A stretch of 64,000 nucleotides of DNA from Henriciella sp. (GCA_030066975.1 JASJAO010000002.1:248001-312000), one strand, 5' to 3'; numbered from the stretch's first letter, positions 43,875-54,660 are shown. Notes: a model not told the origin generated them from the sequence alone. Program-made: numbers and translations.

Positions 43875-44771
43875 ATGACAGAGGAGACGCTTGCTATAAA
43901 ACAGCGCAAATCTGCCTTCCTTGCGGGTCTCGACACGTCCGGTGATCACATCGTTGATACAATGATTAAAGAACGCTGCCCGAGCTTCGTCTCACATTGG
44001 AGCTGGCCGGTTGTTCGCCCGATGCTTTACAGCTTGCTGGGTTACCGCAAGGCCTGCAACACCGCTGATTTTCTGCAGACATTGCGCGGGCAGGATGGGT
44101 TTGACCATTTGAGCCAGGAACTGGCGGTGGATCTGACGCTGACCAATATCGAGAATATGCCGAAGACAGGTCGGCTCGTAGTTGCAGCCAATCACCCGAC
44201 CGGACTGGCCGATGGCGTGGCGGTCTGGGATGCGCTGCGCCGGGTTCGCCGTGATATCGTGTTTTTTGCCAATGCCGACGCAATCCGGGTCAGCGACACA
44301 TTCTCGGATGTGATCATCCCGGTGGAGTGGGTGATGGACAAACGCACACCCGCCAAGACGCGCGAAACTCTGCGTCTGGCCAAGGAAGCCTTCGCCGAAG
44401 AAAAATGCGTGGTGATTTTCCCGTCCGGGAAGCTCGCCAAGAAAATTGATGGGGTGCTGACGGAACAGGACTGGATGCCATCTGTGGTCAGTCTCGCGCG
44501 CAAGCACAAGGCCCCTATTCAACCGCTGAATGTGCGGGCTGAAAATTCCTGGCTTTATTATTTCTTCTCCAAAGTGAATGGCGAGCTGCGTGACATCACG
44601 CTGTTTCACGAGCTTCTGAACAAGTCCGACAGCAGCTTTGATATGACATTCGGGCCACTGATTTCGCCGGGCTTTTTGGAAGGTGATGTGAATGATCTGA
44701 CCTCGGCTTTGCGCGACTATGTCGCCTGTCAGCTTGGCGGCAAGCCTGAACATCCATTCATTTATTCATAG
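43875..44771 (+). CDS. PlsC-family acyltransferase
   Basis: 298 residues. The acyltransferase blocks are NHPTGLAD (near residue 112) for the HxxxxD-type active site and the later FPSGKLAK, the equivalent of FPEGTR. This matches 1-acylglycerol-3-phosphate or related ornithine-lipid acyltransferases of the wider PlsC family. There is no obvious membrane helix, so it is probably peripheral. Divergent from the response regulator across 210 bases. Confidence 0.82.
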   Translation: MTEETLAIKQRKSAFLAGLDTSGDHIVDTMIKERCPSFVSHWSWPVVRPMLYSLLGYRKACNTADFLQTLRGQDGFDHLSQELAVDLTLTNIENMPKTGRLVVAANHPTGLADGVAVWDALRRVRRDIVFFANADAIRVSDTFSDVIIPVEWVMDKRTPAKTRETLRLAKEAFAEEKCVVIFPSGKLAKKIDGVLTEQDWMPSVVSLARKHKAPIQPLNVRAENSWLYYFFSKVNGELRDITLFHELLNKSDSSFDMTFGPLISPGFLEGDVNDLTSALRDYVACQLGGKPEHPFIYS

Positions 44772-44858
44772 AAAACAAGTGTTTACAGTTGCTGGTCGTG
44801 CGGACGACCCGGTTTTGTGTTAAGAAAGTCTTGCCATTGACACAAAGGGGAGTTGCTG

Positions 44859-46085
44859 ATGGACACTTTTTTCGAAGATATCGCGGATCAATTTGAGCTT
44901 CACTGGAAGACAGCGCTCACAGTACTGGTGATCCTGATTGTCACTTATATTGTTGCCCGCCTGGTCTCATGGGGACTGCGCAAAAGCATCGACAAACTTA
45001 ACCTGGAATCGGTTGACGCTGGCGAAACACCACAGCTTGGCAGCAGTATTGGAGTTGCCGGGTTCTGGATTGTCATCCTTGTGGGCCTTGTTGCAGCCCT
45101 TGAGCGCCTCGGCCTCAATCAAGTCACGGAGCCTCTGAACAATCTCTTGAACCAGGTGATGACCTACCTGCCGAACGTGGCGGGGGCCGCCATTCTGATG
45201 GCCGTGTTTGCCATTTTGGCGACGGTCGTGCGCAAAGCATCGACATCGGTTCTGAAATTCGCAGATCCGATGCCTGAAAAACTGGGCCTGGCCACGGGGG
45301 ATGTGAACATCTCAGGCATTACCGGCATTGTCCTGTTTGCCCTGCTTGTACTGACGGGTATCGGCGTGTCGCTGGACACTCTGCAGATGCCGTCGATTTC
45401 AGAGCCTGTCGGGGGATTGATTGATAGTGTTCTGGGTGCGGTTCCGAATGTCGTTGTCGCGCTGATCATTTTGGGTCTGTTCGTTTTCATTGGAAAATTC
45501 GTGACCGATCTGATGCGAAAGACGCTGCCCAATACCGGGCTCGACTCAGCCGTTGCAGAACTTGGCCTGCTGAAAGGGGCTGATTCCGGGCTGACGGCCT
45601 CCAGCCTTCTCGCAAGTGTCGCGATGTTCTTCATCGTCCTGATCGGTCTGGTTCAGGCGATCGCCGTTCTCGAGTTTGAGATTCTGTCGGAATACATGGA
45701 TGTGGTGCTGTCCATGGGCGCTCAGATTGCGTTCGGTGCCGTCATCATTTTTGCAGGCGTCTTCATCGCGCGTCTGGTCACCGGTGCCATGTCAGCGACC
45801 GGGGGGGACGCCACCGACACAGCCGCAGCGATTGTCAAATGGTTGATTATTGGCCTCGCCATCATTCTCGGTCTGTCGCGGATGGGCCTCGACCCGGAAG
45901 GCGGCGTGTTCGTTCTGGACGTTGCAAAACTGCTGGCGATGGGCGCGGCTGTCGGTCTCGCTGGCGCGATGGCCATCGGCTTCGGCTGGGGTGGTCGCGA
46001 CTGGTTTGGCAGGCAACTGGAAAAGTGGCAGCCCGGGGACCCCAAACCTCCGACGCGGAAACGGACATCTTCCGCGAAGAGCTGA
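44859..46085 (+). CDS. MscS-related membrane protein with repeated TM-helix domain (PF05552/CmpX-like)
   Basis: 408 residues from ATG 44859 with AGGGGAG 6 bases upstream. About nine hydrophobic segments are spread along the chain, and repeated TM-helix units (each with an Ile/Val-rich helix then a conserved Gly-Leu turn such as LPNVAGAAI) match the CmpX/YnaI-type group that gives mechanosensitive channels with extra helices. The C-terminal part (RDWFGRQLEKWQPG) is the short cytoplasmic tail. Its role is likely in osmotic or membrane-stress response. It has its own terminator. Confidence 0.8.
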   Translation: MDTFFEDIADQFELHWKTALTVLVILIVTYIVARLVSWGLRKSIDKLNLESVDAGETPQLGSSIGVAGFWIVILVGLVAALERLGLNQVTEPLNNLLNQVMTYLPNVAGAAILMAVFAILATVVRKASTSVLKFADPMPEKLGLATGDVNISGITGIVLFALLVLTGIGVSLDTLQMPSISEPVGGLIDSVLGAVPNVVVALIILGLFVFIGKFVTDLMRKTLPNTGLDSAVAELGLLKGADSGLTASSLLASVAMFFIVLIGLVQAIAVLEFEILSEYMDVVLSMGAQIAFGAVIIFAGVFIARLVTGAMSATGGDATDTAAAIVKWLIIGLAIILGLSRMGLDPEGGVFVLDVAKLLAMGAAVGLAGAMAIGFGWGGRDWFGRQLEKWQPGDPKPPTRKRTSSAKS

Positions 46086-46109
46086 GGTAGCGCCCCAAGC
46101 ACAAAGCGA

Positions 46110-46139
46110 AAGGCCGCCCCATCTGGAGCGGCCTTTTTT
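46110..46139 (+). terminator. Rho-independent terminator after the MscS-related gene
   Basis: Stem AAGGCCGC / GCGGCCTT with a 10-base loop and a run of six T. The next gene is convergent, and the stem is symmetric enough to serve it too. Confidence 0.88.
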
Positions 46140-46154
46140 GTTGTGGGCAGGGCT

Positions 46155-47582
46155 TTAGGCAGGTGCCGGTTTACCTTCGCCATACCAGTCAACATTGCGG
46201 GTCATGAACATGGTCAGCGCGATCGCGGCAAAGCTCGCCAAGGCCCCGGCGAGCAAGGCGTGATCCTCAGCTCGCATCAGGACATAGATGAGCGTGTAAA
46301 TGCCCGCCATGATGCCCAGCGCACGCAGACCATAGGTCCGCGACTGAAACACAGCCATGGCATAAAGGGCGGTAAGACCGACTGTCAGGACTGCCGCAAT
46401 CGCAAACGCAATGTCAAAGCCAACCCGCTCGGAAAAAGCGAGCAGCAGCAGATAGAAAATCGTCTGGGCGAGACCGACCAGCACATATTGCGCCGGGTGG
46501 GCCCGCGCGCCACTGGTCACCTCAAACAGGAAGTAAGCCAGAAACACAAAACCGATAAACATGGCGGCATATTTCAAGGCGCGCTCTACGCTCTGATAGG
46601 GGCTGACCTCCTTTAGGAAACGCACGGCCATGTCGCGATTGTTCCACTGGGTCACTTCGGAGAGGTTGAGCCGCGGGCCCGCCCCGGCAATCCCGCGGGC
46701 AAGATAGGGCACCCGCCAAGTGGCAGAAAAGCCCTCGTCACTTGCGCCTGCGGTATGCGTGTCGGGCAGGACGCCGCCACCGAAACTGGGGGCCTCCCAA
46801 TTGCTGGTCATGTGTAACTCGGTCGTCTTGGCGAAGGGGCCCATGGCGAGGCGTCGCGCGCCGGACAGTCTCAGATCAGCAGAAACCCGAAACCGGTCCT
46901 GCAGGGTTTCAAGACCGGGAATCTCACCGCCCGCAAGTGTATTGTGGGTGTGCGGAACGGGCTCATATCCGTCACCATTGGTCGTACGGTTGGCCGGTTC
47001 CATCGCAACATCAAAGCGTCGTCCATCACTTTGTTGGACTGTCACGCCAATGACATCCTTGATGCCACGCGTGTCTGAGACACCGACATAGAGACGTGCA
47101 TCCGGCCAGATCGCTTCGGCATCCGGAGGCACGGCGTTACGCAGCGCGGCGGGATCGAATTCCGCGTCGAACCGGATCTGAGAGTCAAACACCGGGATCG
47201 TATGAATGCCGCGTTGTCGCTCGGTGACGGTAACCTCGGCTTGGGCGCGACCGGTCTCAGCATAAGCGATGGCAATCCCGTAAACGACGGCATCCGGCTT
47301 TGTGGCATCCGGCCGCCGCAAATAGGGGACGGCAAGAACCGGCCCGAGCACGCTTTGGGCACCGCCCACCGACTCGCTCACCTCTGATACAGCAAGCTCG
47401 AGACCCTCACTGCGCTCGTTTACAACGCCGTAGACCAGCATGGCCGGGATGATCATCACGACGGCGAGCGCGCAGACGAGCAACAGCTTCAGCCCCGCTG
47501 AACGTTTCGGCAGCAGGGCTGACAAAGCCGGTGGGATCTCGCCCGGTGGTAGGGGTGATGTCGGGGTTTCTGTATTGGTCAT
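46155..47582 (-). CDS. creD: Inner-membrane protein CreD
   Basis: 475 residues. A long N-terminal helix (about 30-50) is followed by a large periplasmic domain and then five closely spaced C-terminal membrane helices (about 330-465). The SEVSESVGGAQSVLGPVLAVPYL and HPAQYVLVGLAQTIFYLLLLAFSERVGF segments are diagnostic of CreD. In E. coli it belongs to the CreBC two-component regulon; here no creB or creC gene lies beside it. Function is envelope-related but undefined. Confidence 0.92.
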   Translation of the reverse strand: MTNTETPTSPLPPGEIPPALSALLPKRSAGLKLLLVCALAVVMIIPAMLVYGVVNERSEGLELAVSEVSESVGGAQSVLGPVLAVPYLRRPDATKPDAVVYGIAIAYAETGRAQAEVTVTERQRGIHTIPVFDSQIRFDAEFDPAALRNAVPPDAEAIWPDARLYVGVSDTRGIKDVIGVTVQQSDGRRFDVAMEPANRTTNGDGYEPVPHTHNTLAGGEIPGLETLQDRFRVSADLRLSGARRLAMGPFAKTTELHMTSNWEAPSFGGGVLPDTHTAGASDEGFSATWRVPYLARGIAGAGPRLNLSEVTQWNNRDMAVRFLKEVSPYQSVERALKYAAMFIGFVFLAYFLFEVTSGARAHPAQYVLVGLAQTIFYLLLLAFSERVGFDIAFAIAAVLTVGLTALYAMAVFQSRTYGLRALGIMAGIYTLIYVLMRAEDHALLAGALASFAAIALTMFMTRNVDWYGEGKPAPA

Positions 47583-47702
47583 GGATCAGGCTCCTGCTCG
47601 CGCGGCGAACATTAAAAACAAAAGGAAGCCTTCCAGATCGATCACGCGGATGGCGAGACCGAGACCGGGTTGGGACAAGATTACGAAAATGTCAGGGCCG
47701 AA

Positions 47703-50441
47703 TCAGGCCTTCTTCGTCACCTGGAGCGCACCGTGGCAGTGCTTGTACTTCTTGCCGGATCCGCAGGGACAAGGCGCATTGCGCGGCGTCCGTGACCAGT
47801 CTTCTTCGGCCTGAGCGACCATGGCATTCGGGGCCTGTTCAGCCACCGCTTGCGGTGTGTTCGCCCGTTCATTCCTGCCCGTATCAGGATCAAGATGCGT
47901 TTCAAACACTTGCGGTTTTGGCGCGACGGGGACCGGCTGCGGCTGAGGCGGCGCGATCTGCGCGTTCATCAGGAGACGGGTGACCTCAAGGCGCAGCTCT
48001 GACAGCATATCGTAGAACAGTTTGAACGCTTCTTCCTTGAACTCGTTCAACGGATCGCGCTGACCGTAAGACCGCAGATGGATCACGGAGCGCAACTGAT
48101 CGATCTGTTGCAGGTGCTGGCGCCAACGCGCATCCAGAACTTGCAGCAGAACCTGTTTCTCAATCGCGCGGTATTGTCCTTCAGGCGCAGCATCGACCTT
48201 GGCATTGTATGCGGCCTCGGCTGCGGTCACGATCCGTTCAGCGATTTCTTCGTTCGCGACACCTTCTTCATTCGCCCAATCGGCGATCGGTAGATCCAGG
48301 CCAAGCATTTCACCACAGCGCGTGCGCAGACCGTCCGTATCCCAGAGTTCCGCATGCGCCTTTTCAGGTATGTGAGCGTTGACCATGCCCTCGATCACCT
48401 GCTCACGCATATCGAGAACCTCGTCGAGTACGCTGCCCGCATGCATGAAATCCTTGCGCTGTTCGAAGATGACCTTGCGCTGATCGTTGATCACATCGTC
48501 ATATTTCAGAACGTTTTTTCGGATCTCGAAATTGCGCTGCTCGATCTTTTTCTGTGAGGTCTGGATCGCCTTGTTCATCCAGGGATGGGTGATCCCTTCT
48601 TCTTCCTTGATGCCAAGGCTTTTCATGATCGAGTTCAGGCGCTCGGCAGCGAACACGCGCATCAAGTCGTCTTCAACTGAGATAAAGAATTTCGATTTTC
48701 CGGGATCACCCTGGCGGCCTGTACGGCCCCGCAGCTGGTTGTCGATCCGGCGGCTTTCGTGGCGCTCGGTTCCGAGTACAAACAGGCCGCCTGCATCAAG
48801 CGCCTGTTTCTTGGCCACTTCAATCTCGGCCCGGACCTGGCTCTCAATGTTGGCCAGTTCGCCCTCAGACGGCTCAACGCCTTTCTTGGCGATATAATCT
48901 TCAACCGCTTTGGACACGCGCATCTCGAAATTGCCGCCGAGCTGAATGTCGGTGCCGCGACCGGCCATATTGGTCGCCACGGTCACTGCGCCGGGAACAC
49001 CGGCATCGGCGACGATCTCGGCTTCCTGGGCATGGTGGCGCGCATTCAAAACCTTGTGCGGAATCTTGGCTGCGGTGAGGTAGGTCGAAACAATCTCTGA
49101 TTTCTCGATCGACGCGGTGCCCAGAAGCACGGGCTGGCCTTTGGCGCGTGCTTCGCGTACTTCCTCGACGATCTCTTTATACTTCGCAGACGCGAGACGA
49201 TACACGACGTCATCATCATCAATGCGCTGGATCGGCTTGTTGGTCGGCAGTTCAAACGTGGCGAGCGAGTAGATATCGGCGAATTCCGACGCTTCCGTCA
49301 TCGCCGTCCCGGTCATCCCGCCCATTTTTTCGTAAAGGCGGAAATAGTTCTGGAATGTGATCGAGGCGAGCGTCTGGTTTTCGGGTTTGATGTCGACGTT
49401 TTCTTTGGCCTCAATCGCCTGATGCAGGCCTTCGGACAGTCGGCGACCTTCCATCATCCGCCCGGTAAATTCGTCAATCAGCATCACCTGACCGTCTTTG
49501 ACGATGTAATCCTTGTCGCGCGCGAACAGGGTGTGGGCTTTCAGCGCCTGATTGGAATGGTGGACAATCGAGACATTGGACGGATCCCAGAGGGAGCCTT
49601 CCATCAGGCCTTTCTCGGCGAGCATTTCCTCCATCGCCTCAAGGCCTTCTTCGGTGAAGACAACCGATTTCATTTTCTCGTCGAGATCGACATGGATCTC
49701 CTTGTCGAGCGTTGGAATCAGCTGGTCGATGGTACGGTAAAGTTCAGAGCGATCGTCTGTAGGCCCGGAAATGATTAGTGGGGTGCGGGCTTCATCAATC
49801 AGAATCGAGTCGACTTCGTCGACAATCGCAAAGGCGTGGTCGCGTTGTACCATCTGCTCCAGCGAGTATTTCATATTGTCGCGCAGATAGTCGAAGCCGT
49901 ATTCGTTATTGGTGCCGTATGTGACATCGCAGACATAGGCCTCTTTGCGTTCCTGATCGGTCAGGCCCTGTTTGATGACGCCAGTCGTCATACCAAGGAA
50001 GCCATAAAGCTTGCCCATCCATTCCGCGTCGCGGCTGGCGAGATAGTCATTGACAGTGACCACGTGAACGCCGCGTTCAGTCAGGGCATTGAGATAGACC
50101 GGTAGCGTGGCCACGAGGGTCTTGCCCTCACCGGTGCGCATCTCAGCGATTGCCCCGCTGTGCAGGACCATGCCGCCGAGCAGCTGCACATCGAAGTGGC
50201 GCATACCGAGGGAGCGCTTGGCCCCCTCGCGCACGACCGCGAAGGCTTCGTCGAGAATATCGTCGAGGGTCGCGCCTTCCGCGAGGCGGCGCTTGAACTC
50301 GTCTGTCTTGCCGCGCAGCGCCTCATCCGACAGCGCTTCGATCATCGGCTCGAGCGTGTTGATCTTCTGCACCCGTCGACGCATCGGCTTGAGCTGGCGG
50401 TCATTAACGGATCCAAAAATCTTTTGCGCGAACGATAGCAT
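47703..50441 (-). CDS. secA: Preprotein translocase ATPase SecA
   Basis: 912 residues from ATG 50441; an upstream frame to 50576 has no SecA similarity. Nucleotide-binding domain 1 carries GEGKT at 104-108 and the [19 protein letters not shown] block; the preprotein-crosslinking, helical-scaffold and second nucleotide-binding regions follow in the usual order. The C-terminal SEC-C zinc motif ([14 protein letters not shown]) is intact. SecA powers export through SecYEG. It is divergent from ppiC. Confidence 0.98.
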   Translation of the reverse strand: MLSFAQKIFGSVNDRQLKPMRRRVQKINTLEPMIEALSDEALRGKTDEFKRRLAEGATLDDILDEAFAVVREGAKRSLGMRHFDVQLLGGMVLHSGAIAEMRTGEGKTLVATLPVYLNALTERGVHVVTVNDYLASRDAEWMGKLYGFLGMTTGVIKQGLTDQERKEAYVCDVTYGTNNEYGFDYLRDNMKYSLEQMVQRDHAFAIVDEVDSILIDEARTPLIISGPTDDRSELYRTIDQLIPTLDKEIHVDLDEKMKSVVFTEEGLEAMEEMLAEKGLMEGSLWDPSNVSIVHHSNQALKAHTLFARDKDYIVKDGQVMLIDEFTGRMMEGRRLSEGLHQAIEAKENVDIKPENQTLASITFQNYFRLYEKMGGMTGTAMTEASEFADIYSLATFELPTNKPIQRIDDDDVVYRLASAKYKEIVEEVREARAKGQPVLLGTASIEKSEIVSTYLTAAKIPHKVLNARHHAQEAEIVADAGVPGAVTVATNMAGRGTDIQLGGNFEMRVSKAVEDYIAKKGVEPSEGELANIESQVRAEIEVAKKQALDAGGLFVLGTERHESRRIDNQLRGRTGRQGDPGKSKFFISVEDDLMRVFAAERLNSIMKSLGIKEEEGITHPWMNKAIQTSQKKIEQRNFEIRKNVLKYDDVINDQRKVIFEQRKDFMHAGSVLDEVLDMREQVIEGMVNAHIPEKAHAELWDTDGLRTRCGEMLGLDLPIADWANEEGVANEEIAERIVTAAEAAYNAKVDAAPEGQYRAIEKQVLLQVLDARWRQHLQQIDQLRSVIHLRSYGQRDPLNEFKEEAFKLFYDMLSELRLEVTRLLMNAQIAPPQPQPVPVAPKPQVFETHLDPDTGRNERANTPQAVAEQAPNAMVAQAEEDWSRTPRNAPCPCGSGKKYKHCHGALQVTKKA

Positions 50442-50619
50442 AGAAGACAAATCCACTCGTATCTTTGATCTCAATCGCCCCAGGCACCATGAAAGGATTG
50501 ATAAGGCGTGCACGCCAGGTGGCGCTTCGGTAACATGTCTCTCGACCGATACCTTAACCGGACTTAAGAACGCCATTATTGAGTGTCAATCAGCGCAATA
50601 CCGCAGAGGAACCTGTCAA

Positions 50620-51549
50620 ATGCAGTGTACCCGATTCACCACACCGATTTTCAGCGCCATTTTGCTTGGAGTTGCAGGCCTTTCAGCCTGTGAAGATCCG
50701 GCGCCGACGAGCCGCAGCGCTGGCCAGGTTGACGCAGCCACGGCCGCCCTTGTGAACGGTGACCCGATCTATATCAGCGATGTTGAGCTGGAAGCGGCCG
50801 CGCAAGGGTTGATTGAGCCCGGCGGGCCTTTTGGGCCGGACCATCCGGATTTTCAACCCGTGCTGGAACAGTTGATCGACCAAAGACTGCTGGCCCAGGA
50901 AGCGGTGCGGCGGGGCCTCGATCTCGAAACTGCCGCGCGCCGACGCCTGGAAGCCGGACGCGAACGCCTGCTTGGCAACATTCTGGTGGAGAACCTGGTC
51001 GCCAATGAAGTCACCGACGATGCGATTGAGTCGATGTACGCAGAGCAGGTTAAATTACAGCAACTGGACGACGAAGTGCGCCTGCGCCACATCCTGGTCG
51101 AGACCAAGGACGAGGCTGACAGCATTGCAGGCGAACTCAGCGACGGAACCGATTTTACCGAGCTCGCGTTCAAACACTCGATCGATATCCGCACCCGGAT
51201 TGATGGCGGCAATTTTGGCTGGGTCGCCCCGAACGATATGATGGACCCCTTCCCGGCCATTATCGGGGATACCGAAACCGGCAGCATGTCAGCGCCTTTT
51301 GAGTCTGAACAGGGCTGGCACATTCTGCGCGTCGATGAACGTCGCACGCGGCCACCAAAGACCAAAGAAGAGATGCGCCCGGAGATCATCACGTTTCTGA
51401 CCTTCACCCAGATCAGCGATATCCTGCGTGAACTGCGCACCAATGCGGATATCCGCCAGCGCAATCCGGGCGATGCGGCCGTGACGCCTGCGATCGAGGA
51501 CGACGCTGCTGCTGTGGCAGACGAGACGACAGATACAGAAACGCCATGA
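50620..51549 (+). CDS. Parvulin-type peptidyl-prolyl isomerase, lipoprotein
   Basis: 309 residues from ATG 50620 (AGAGGA upstream). The signal peptide ends at C24 (GLSACED), so it is probably a lipoprotein. A helical SurA/PrsA-like N-terminal domain (about 35-145) precedes a rotamase domain starting near 150 (VRLRHILVETKDEADSIAGEL, FTELAFKHSIDI, GGNFGWVAP). A Pro/Asp/Thr-rich tail ends it. Expected to assist folding of exported proteins beyond the inner membrane. It overlaps argJ by 4 bases (ATGA). Divergent from secA, as in many alphaproteobacteria. Confidence 0.9.
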   Translation: MQCTRFTTPIFSAILLGVAGLSACEDPAPTSRSAGQVDAATAALVNGDPIYISDVELEAAAQGLIEPGGPFGPDHPDFQPVLEQLIDQRLLAQEAVRRGLDLETAARRRLEAGRERLLGNILVENLVANEVTDDAIESMYAEQVKLQQLDDEVRLRHILVETKDEADSIAGELSDGTDFTELAFKHSIDIRTRIDGGNFGWVAPNDMMDPFPAIIGDTETGSMSAPFESEQGWHILRVDERRTRPPKTKEEMRPEIITFLTFTQISDILRELRTNADIRQRNPGDAAVTPAIEDDAAAVADETTDTETP

Positions 51550-52796
51550 AACTCAAAACATCTCCATTTGCACCGGAACGGTTTCCTGATCTTCCGGAGA
51601 TTGCCGGTGTTCGCGCGGCAACCGCGTCTCGGGGCTTTTATGCCGGGCGCGGACTGAACCGGGATGACGTATTTCTGTTTGCCTTTGACGACGGCACAAG
51701 CTGCGCTGGGGTCTTCACCCGCTCCACCACCGCTTCGGCCGATGTAAAATGGTGTCGGGAAGCCTTGAAAGCGGGTGGCGGTAAGGCCCGCGCCCTGGTG
51801 GTCAACTCGGGCAACTCTAATGCGTTTACGGGCCCAAAGGGCGTCCTGAAGAATGACGCGACGCTGGCTGCAGTCACAGAGGCGTTGGGGGTTTCGAAAA
51901 CCGAGTGCTTTCTTGCGGCCACTGGTGTGATTGGCGAACCTCTGGATGACCCAAACTATGTCGGGAGCGCTGTTCCCGCTTTGGCCCAAGCGCTCACTTC
52001 CCCGAACTGGGAAGCTTGTGCGAAGGCATTTATGACCACCGACACTTATCCCAAAGGCGCCGCTGAGCGTTGTGACATTGACGGGCAGCCAGTCAAGCTC
52101 GCCGGAATTGCCAAAGGTTCCGGTATGATTGCGCCAAACATGGCGACCATGCTGGCTTATGTCTTCACCGACGCCGCGATTGCGGCCGAGGTCTTGGACC
52201 ATGTGCTGCGGGAAGCTGTTGAGGCGAGCTTCAATGCGATCACAGTTGATAGCGACACATCGACGTCAGATACGCTGATGGTGTTTGCGACCGGCGCCTC
52301 ACAGGCACCGCTGATCACGGATCGCGATGACCCGCGACTGGCTCCGTTCGCGGCGGCGCTCACCCGGATCTGCCGCGAGTTGGCCTTTCAGGTCATCAAA
52401 GATGGCGAGGGCGCGACCAAGTTCATTACGATTCATGTCTCCGGCGCTGAGACACAGCAATCCGCTAAAACCATTGCAGCTGATATCGCCAACTCGCCAC
52501 TGGTGAAGACCGCGCTGGCGGCAGGGGACGCCAATTGGGGCCGCGTCGTCATGGCGGCAGGGAAGTCCGGCGAGCCGATTGATTTGAGTGAGCTCTCGAT
52601 CCGGTTTGGCGATGTTCACGTTGCAGAAGCAGGCAGCCGCACCGCCGACTATGATGACGATGCAGCGAATGCGGTTTGCGCCGAACCGCATATCGAAATC
52701 CACGTTTCGGTCGGATCGGGACCGGGACGGGGCACGGTCTACACCTGCGATCTGACCCATGCCTATATAGACATTAACGGGGCGTATCGAACGTGA
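51546..52796 (+). CDS. argJ: Bifunctional glutamate N-acetyltransferase/ornithine acetyltransferase ArgJ
   Basis: 416 residues. The autoprocessing site is in KGSGMIAPNMATMLAYVFTD, whose Thr becomes the new N-terminus of the beta chain and the nucleophile. The conserved NSGNSNAFTG loop (near residue 98) and TVDSDTSTSDT segment are present. It recycles the acetyl group from acetylornithine to glutamate in arginine synthesis. Overlaps ppiC and mutT by 4 bases each, so the three are translationally coupled. Confidence 0.97.
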   Translation: MKLKTSPFAPERFPDLPEIAGVRAATASRGFYAGRGLNRDDVFLFAFDDGTSCAGVFTRSTTASADVKWCREALKAGGGKARALVVNSGNSNAFTGPKGVLKNDATLAAVTEALGVSKTECFLAATGVIGEPLDDPNYVGSAVPALAQALTSPNWEACAKAFMTTDTYPKGAAERCDIDGQPVKLAGIAKGSGMIAPNMATMLAYVFTDAAIAAEVLDHVLREAVEASFNAITVDSDTSTSDTLMVFATGASQAPLITDRDDPRLAPFAAALTRICRELAFQVIKDGEGATKFITIHVSGAETQQSAKTIAADIANSPLVKTALAAGDANWGRVVMAAGKSGEPIDLSELSIRFGDVHVAEAGSRTADYDDDAANAVCAEPHIEIHVSVGSGPGRGTVYTCDLTHAYIDINGAYRT

Positions 52797-53200
52797 CCAA
52801 ACTAGTACTTGTCGTGGCCGCGGCCTTGATTGACGAGAAACAACGCGTGCTGCTGGCGCAAAGGCCAGAAGGAAAGTCCATGGCCGGGCTGTGGGAATTT
52901 CCGGGCGGTAAGATCGAGCCTGGCGAATCGCCGGAATCCGCGCTGGTGCGGGAACTGAACGAAGAACTTGGGATTATGGTGAACGCAAACGCCATCAAAC
53001 CGATCACATTTGCAAGCCACACTTATAAGACTTTTCACTTGTTAATGCCATTGTTCCATGTGAGCGAATGGGAAGGATCGCCAGAACCTGCAGAGGGCCA
53101 GCAATTGCAATGGGTGAGCGCAGCCGCGCTGCACACTTACCCCGCTCCACAAGCTGATATTCCCCTCTTTGACGTTCTGGTTCGCTATCTGAAGGACTAA
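52793..53200 (+). CDS. mutT: 8-oxo-dGTPase MutT
   Basis: 135 residues. The Nudix box is GGKIEPGESPESALVRELNEELGI, matching GX5EX7REUXEEXGU. The whole protein has the short MutT layout with QRPEGKSMAGLWEFPGGK before the box. It removes oxidised guanine nucleotides. It overlaps argJ by 4 bases and is followed 6 bases on by a pilin gene. Confidence 0.95.
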   Translation: MTKLVLVVAAALIDEKQRVLLAQRPEGKSMAGLWEFPGGKIEPGESPESALVRELNEELGIMVNANAIKPITFASHTYKTFHLLMPLFHVSEWEGSPEPAEGQQLQWVSAAALHTYPAPQADIPLFDVLVRYLKD

Positions 53201-53205
53201 AATTC

Positions 53206-53394
53206 ATGATGGCGATCCGAAAACGTATCAGTGCCTTGAAAAAGAGCAAAGCTGGCGCAACCGCCGTTGAATACGCCCTTATCATGTCGCTTATGGTGGT
53301 GGCTCTGCTCGGTGCGCTTTCTGCCACTAGCGATAGTAACTCAGCGCAATGGAACATGGTTGCCGACGAAGTTGATGCGGTGTCGCCGGGCTAG
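53206..53394 (+). CDS. Flp/Fap-type pilin
   Basis: 62 residues. The short basic leader is cut between G17 and A18 by the prepilin peptidase (KAG|ATAVEYALI), giving the conserved glutamate E22 at position 5 of the mature chain and a hydrophobic helix. A single ATG-ATG start. This is the type IVb pilin of Tad systems. It stands alone after mutT: no cpaABCDEF or tad genes are adjacent, and the nearest pilus-type genes are two TadE-like genes about 3 kb on. It may be a divergent or orphan pilin copy. Confidence 0.9.
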   Translation: MMAIRKRISALKKSKAGATAVEYALIMSLMVVALLGALSATSDSNSAQWNMVADEVDAVSPG

Positions 53395-53481
53395 ACCTCT
53401 TCCGTAGGAGCGTTGCCGCAACGTCCTGTCTTGACCCGGCCTGCTTCAAAGGCCCTGATTGCGTCAGATCAGGAGTGCCAG

Positions 53482-54660
53482 ATGACCGTCTCACCACAGC
53501 CCTTCAGGATTTCCATTCCACAAGCCAAGATCGACGCCATCATGGCGCGTGTGCATGACTATAAGTGGTTTGCCGCGCCAGAACTGCCGGATGACTGGGC
53601 GCTGGGCATGTCGACGCCAGTGATGAAGGAGATCCAGGCGCACTGGATCGAGACTTATGATTGGCGGGCCGAAGAGACCAAGCTTAATGCCTATCCCCAT
53701 TTCACGGCCGAAATCGAAGGGCTCGATATTCACTTTGTGCATGTGGTGGGTGAGGCAGAAGGCAGGCGCCCGCTTCTTCTGACGCATGGCTGGCCGGGAT
53801 CATTTTTCGAGTTCTGGGACGCAATCGGTCCTCTTGCGTTTCCGTCGCAGCATGGCGGACAAGCGTCTGATGCGTTCGATCTGATCATTCCTTCCCTTCC
53901 CGGATATGGATTTTCCGACAAGCCAGCAGCGCCCATTGATCAAAGGCGCACGGCCTATCTGTGGAACCGGCTGATGCAGGATGTGCTCGGATATGAGACT
54001 TATCTCGCCCAGGGCGGCGACTGGGGATCTCTGGTGACAAGCTGGCTCGGCCAGGATCACGGCACGAAACAAGGCCTTGGCGGATGCGCTGCGATCCACA
54101 TCAACATGCTGGGATTTCGGCCAGTGGAGGCGGCGCCGAAAAGTGAAGAGGAAATCGCCTGGTTCAAACAGCGTGAGATCGCGATGCAGGCCGGAGGCAG
54201 CTATTTCCAGCAGCAAGCGACCAAGCCGCAAACACTCGCCATGAGTTTGATGGACAGTCCGATGGGGACCGCCGCCTGGATCCTGGAGAAGTTTCACGCC
54301 TGGTCAGACCTGAAAGCGGGCGATCTGCAGAGCGCTTACACTTATGATCAGTTGCTCACCAATGTGATGATCTATCTGGTCAACGACGCGATCGCGACGT
54401 CGGTCTGGTACTATGCCGCCTTCTTCATGGGCAGTGGCGGCGCACCGGGCACGCGATGTGAAACGCCAACCGGATATGCTGCCTATCCTGGCGAACCGCT
54501 GTTTGCCTCACCGCCGCGCTCCTATGTCGAGCGGGCGTACAATGTGGACTATTGGTCCGATATGCCGCGCGGCGGGCACTTTGCCGCAATGGAAGTGCCG
54601 GACTTGTTTGTTGAAGACTTAAGAGCCTGGGCGGCTAAAACACCATTTGGCCAAGCGTGA
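53482..54660 (+). CDS. Epoxide hydrolase (EHN family)
   Basis: 392 residues from ATG 53482 with AGGAG 7 bases upstream. The EHN N-terminal domain occupies about residues 1-95. The alpha/beta hydrolase core has the oxyanion HGWP (102-105), nucleophile D180 (GGDWGS) and a C-terminal His (RGGHFAAME). The gene encodes a soluble epoxide hydrolase that opens epoxides to diols. Its 3' end overlaps a convergent membrane-protein gene by 26 bases. With the P450 and BVMO it suggests oxidative use of hydrophobic compounds, by inference. Confidence 0.9.
   Translation: MTVSPQPFRISIPQAKIDAIMARVHDYKWFAAPELPDDWALGMSTPVMKEIQAHWIETYDWRAEETKLNAYPHFTAEIEGLDIHFVHVVGEAEGRRPLLLTHGWPGSFFEFWDAIGPLAFPSQHGGQASDAFDLIIPSLPGYGFSDKPAAPIDQRRTAYLWNRLMQDVLGYETYLAQGGDWGSLVTSWLGQDHGTKQGLGGCAAIHINMLGFRPVEAAPKSEEEIAWFKQREIAMQAGGSYFQQQATKPQTLAMSLMDSPMGTAAWILEKFHAWSDLKAGDLQSAYTYDQLLTNVMIYLVNDAIATSVWYYAAFFMGSGGAPGTRCETPTGYAAYPGEPLFASPPRSYVERAYNVDYWSDMPRGGHFAAMEVPDLFVEDLRAWAAKTPFGQA

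Noticed and set aside
50853-52202. A 449-codon open frame antisense to ppiC and argJ
   Set aside because: Ser/Arg-rich translation with no similarity, lying opposite two confidently identified genes; a codon-bias shadow.
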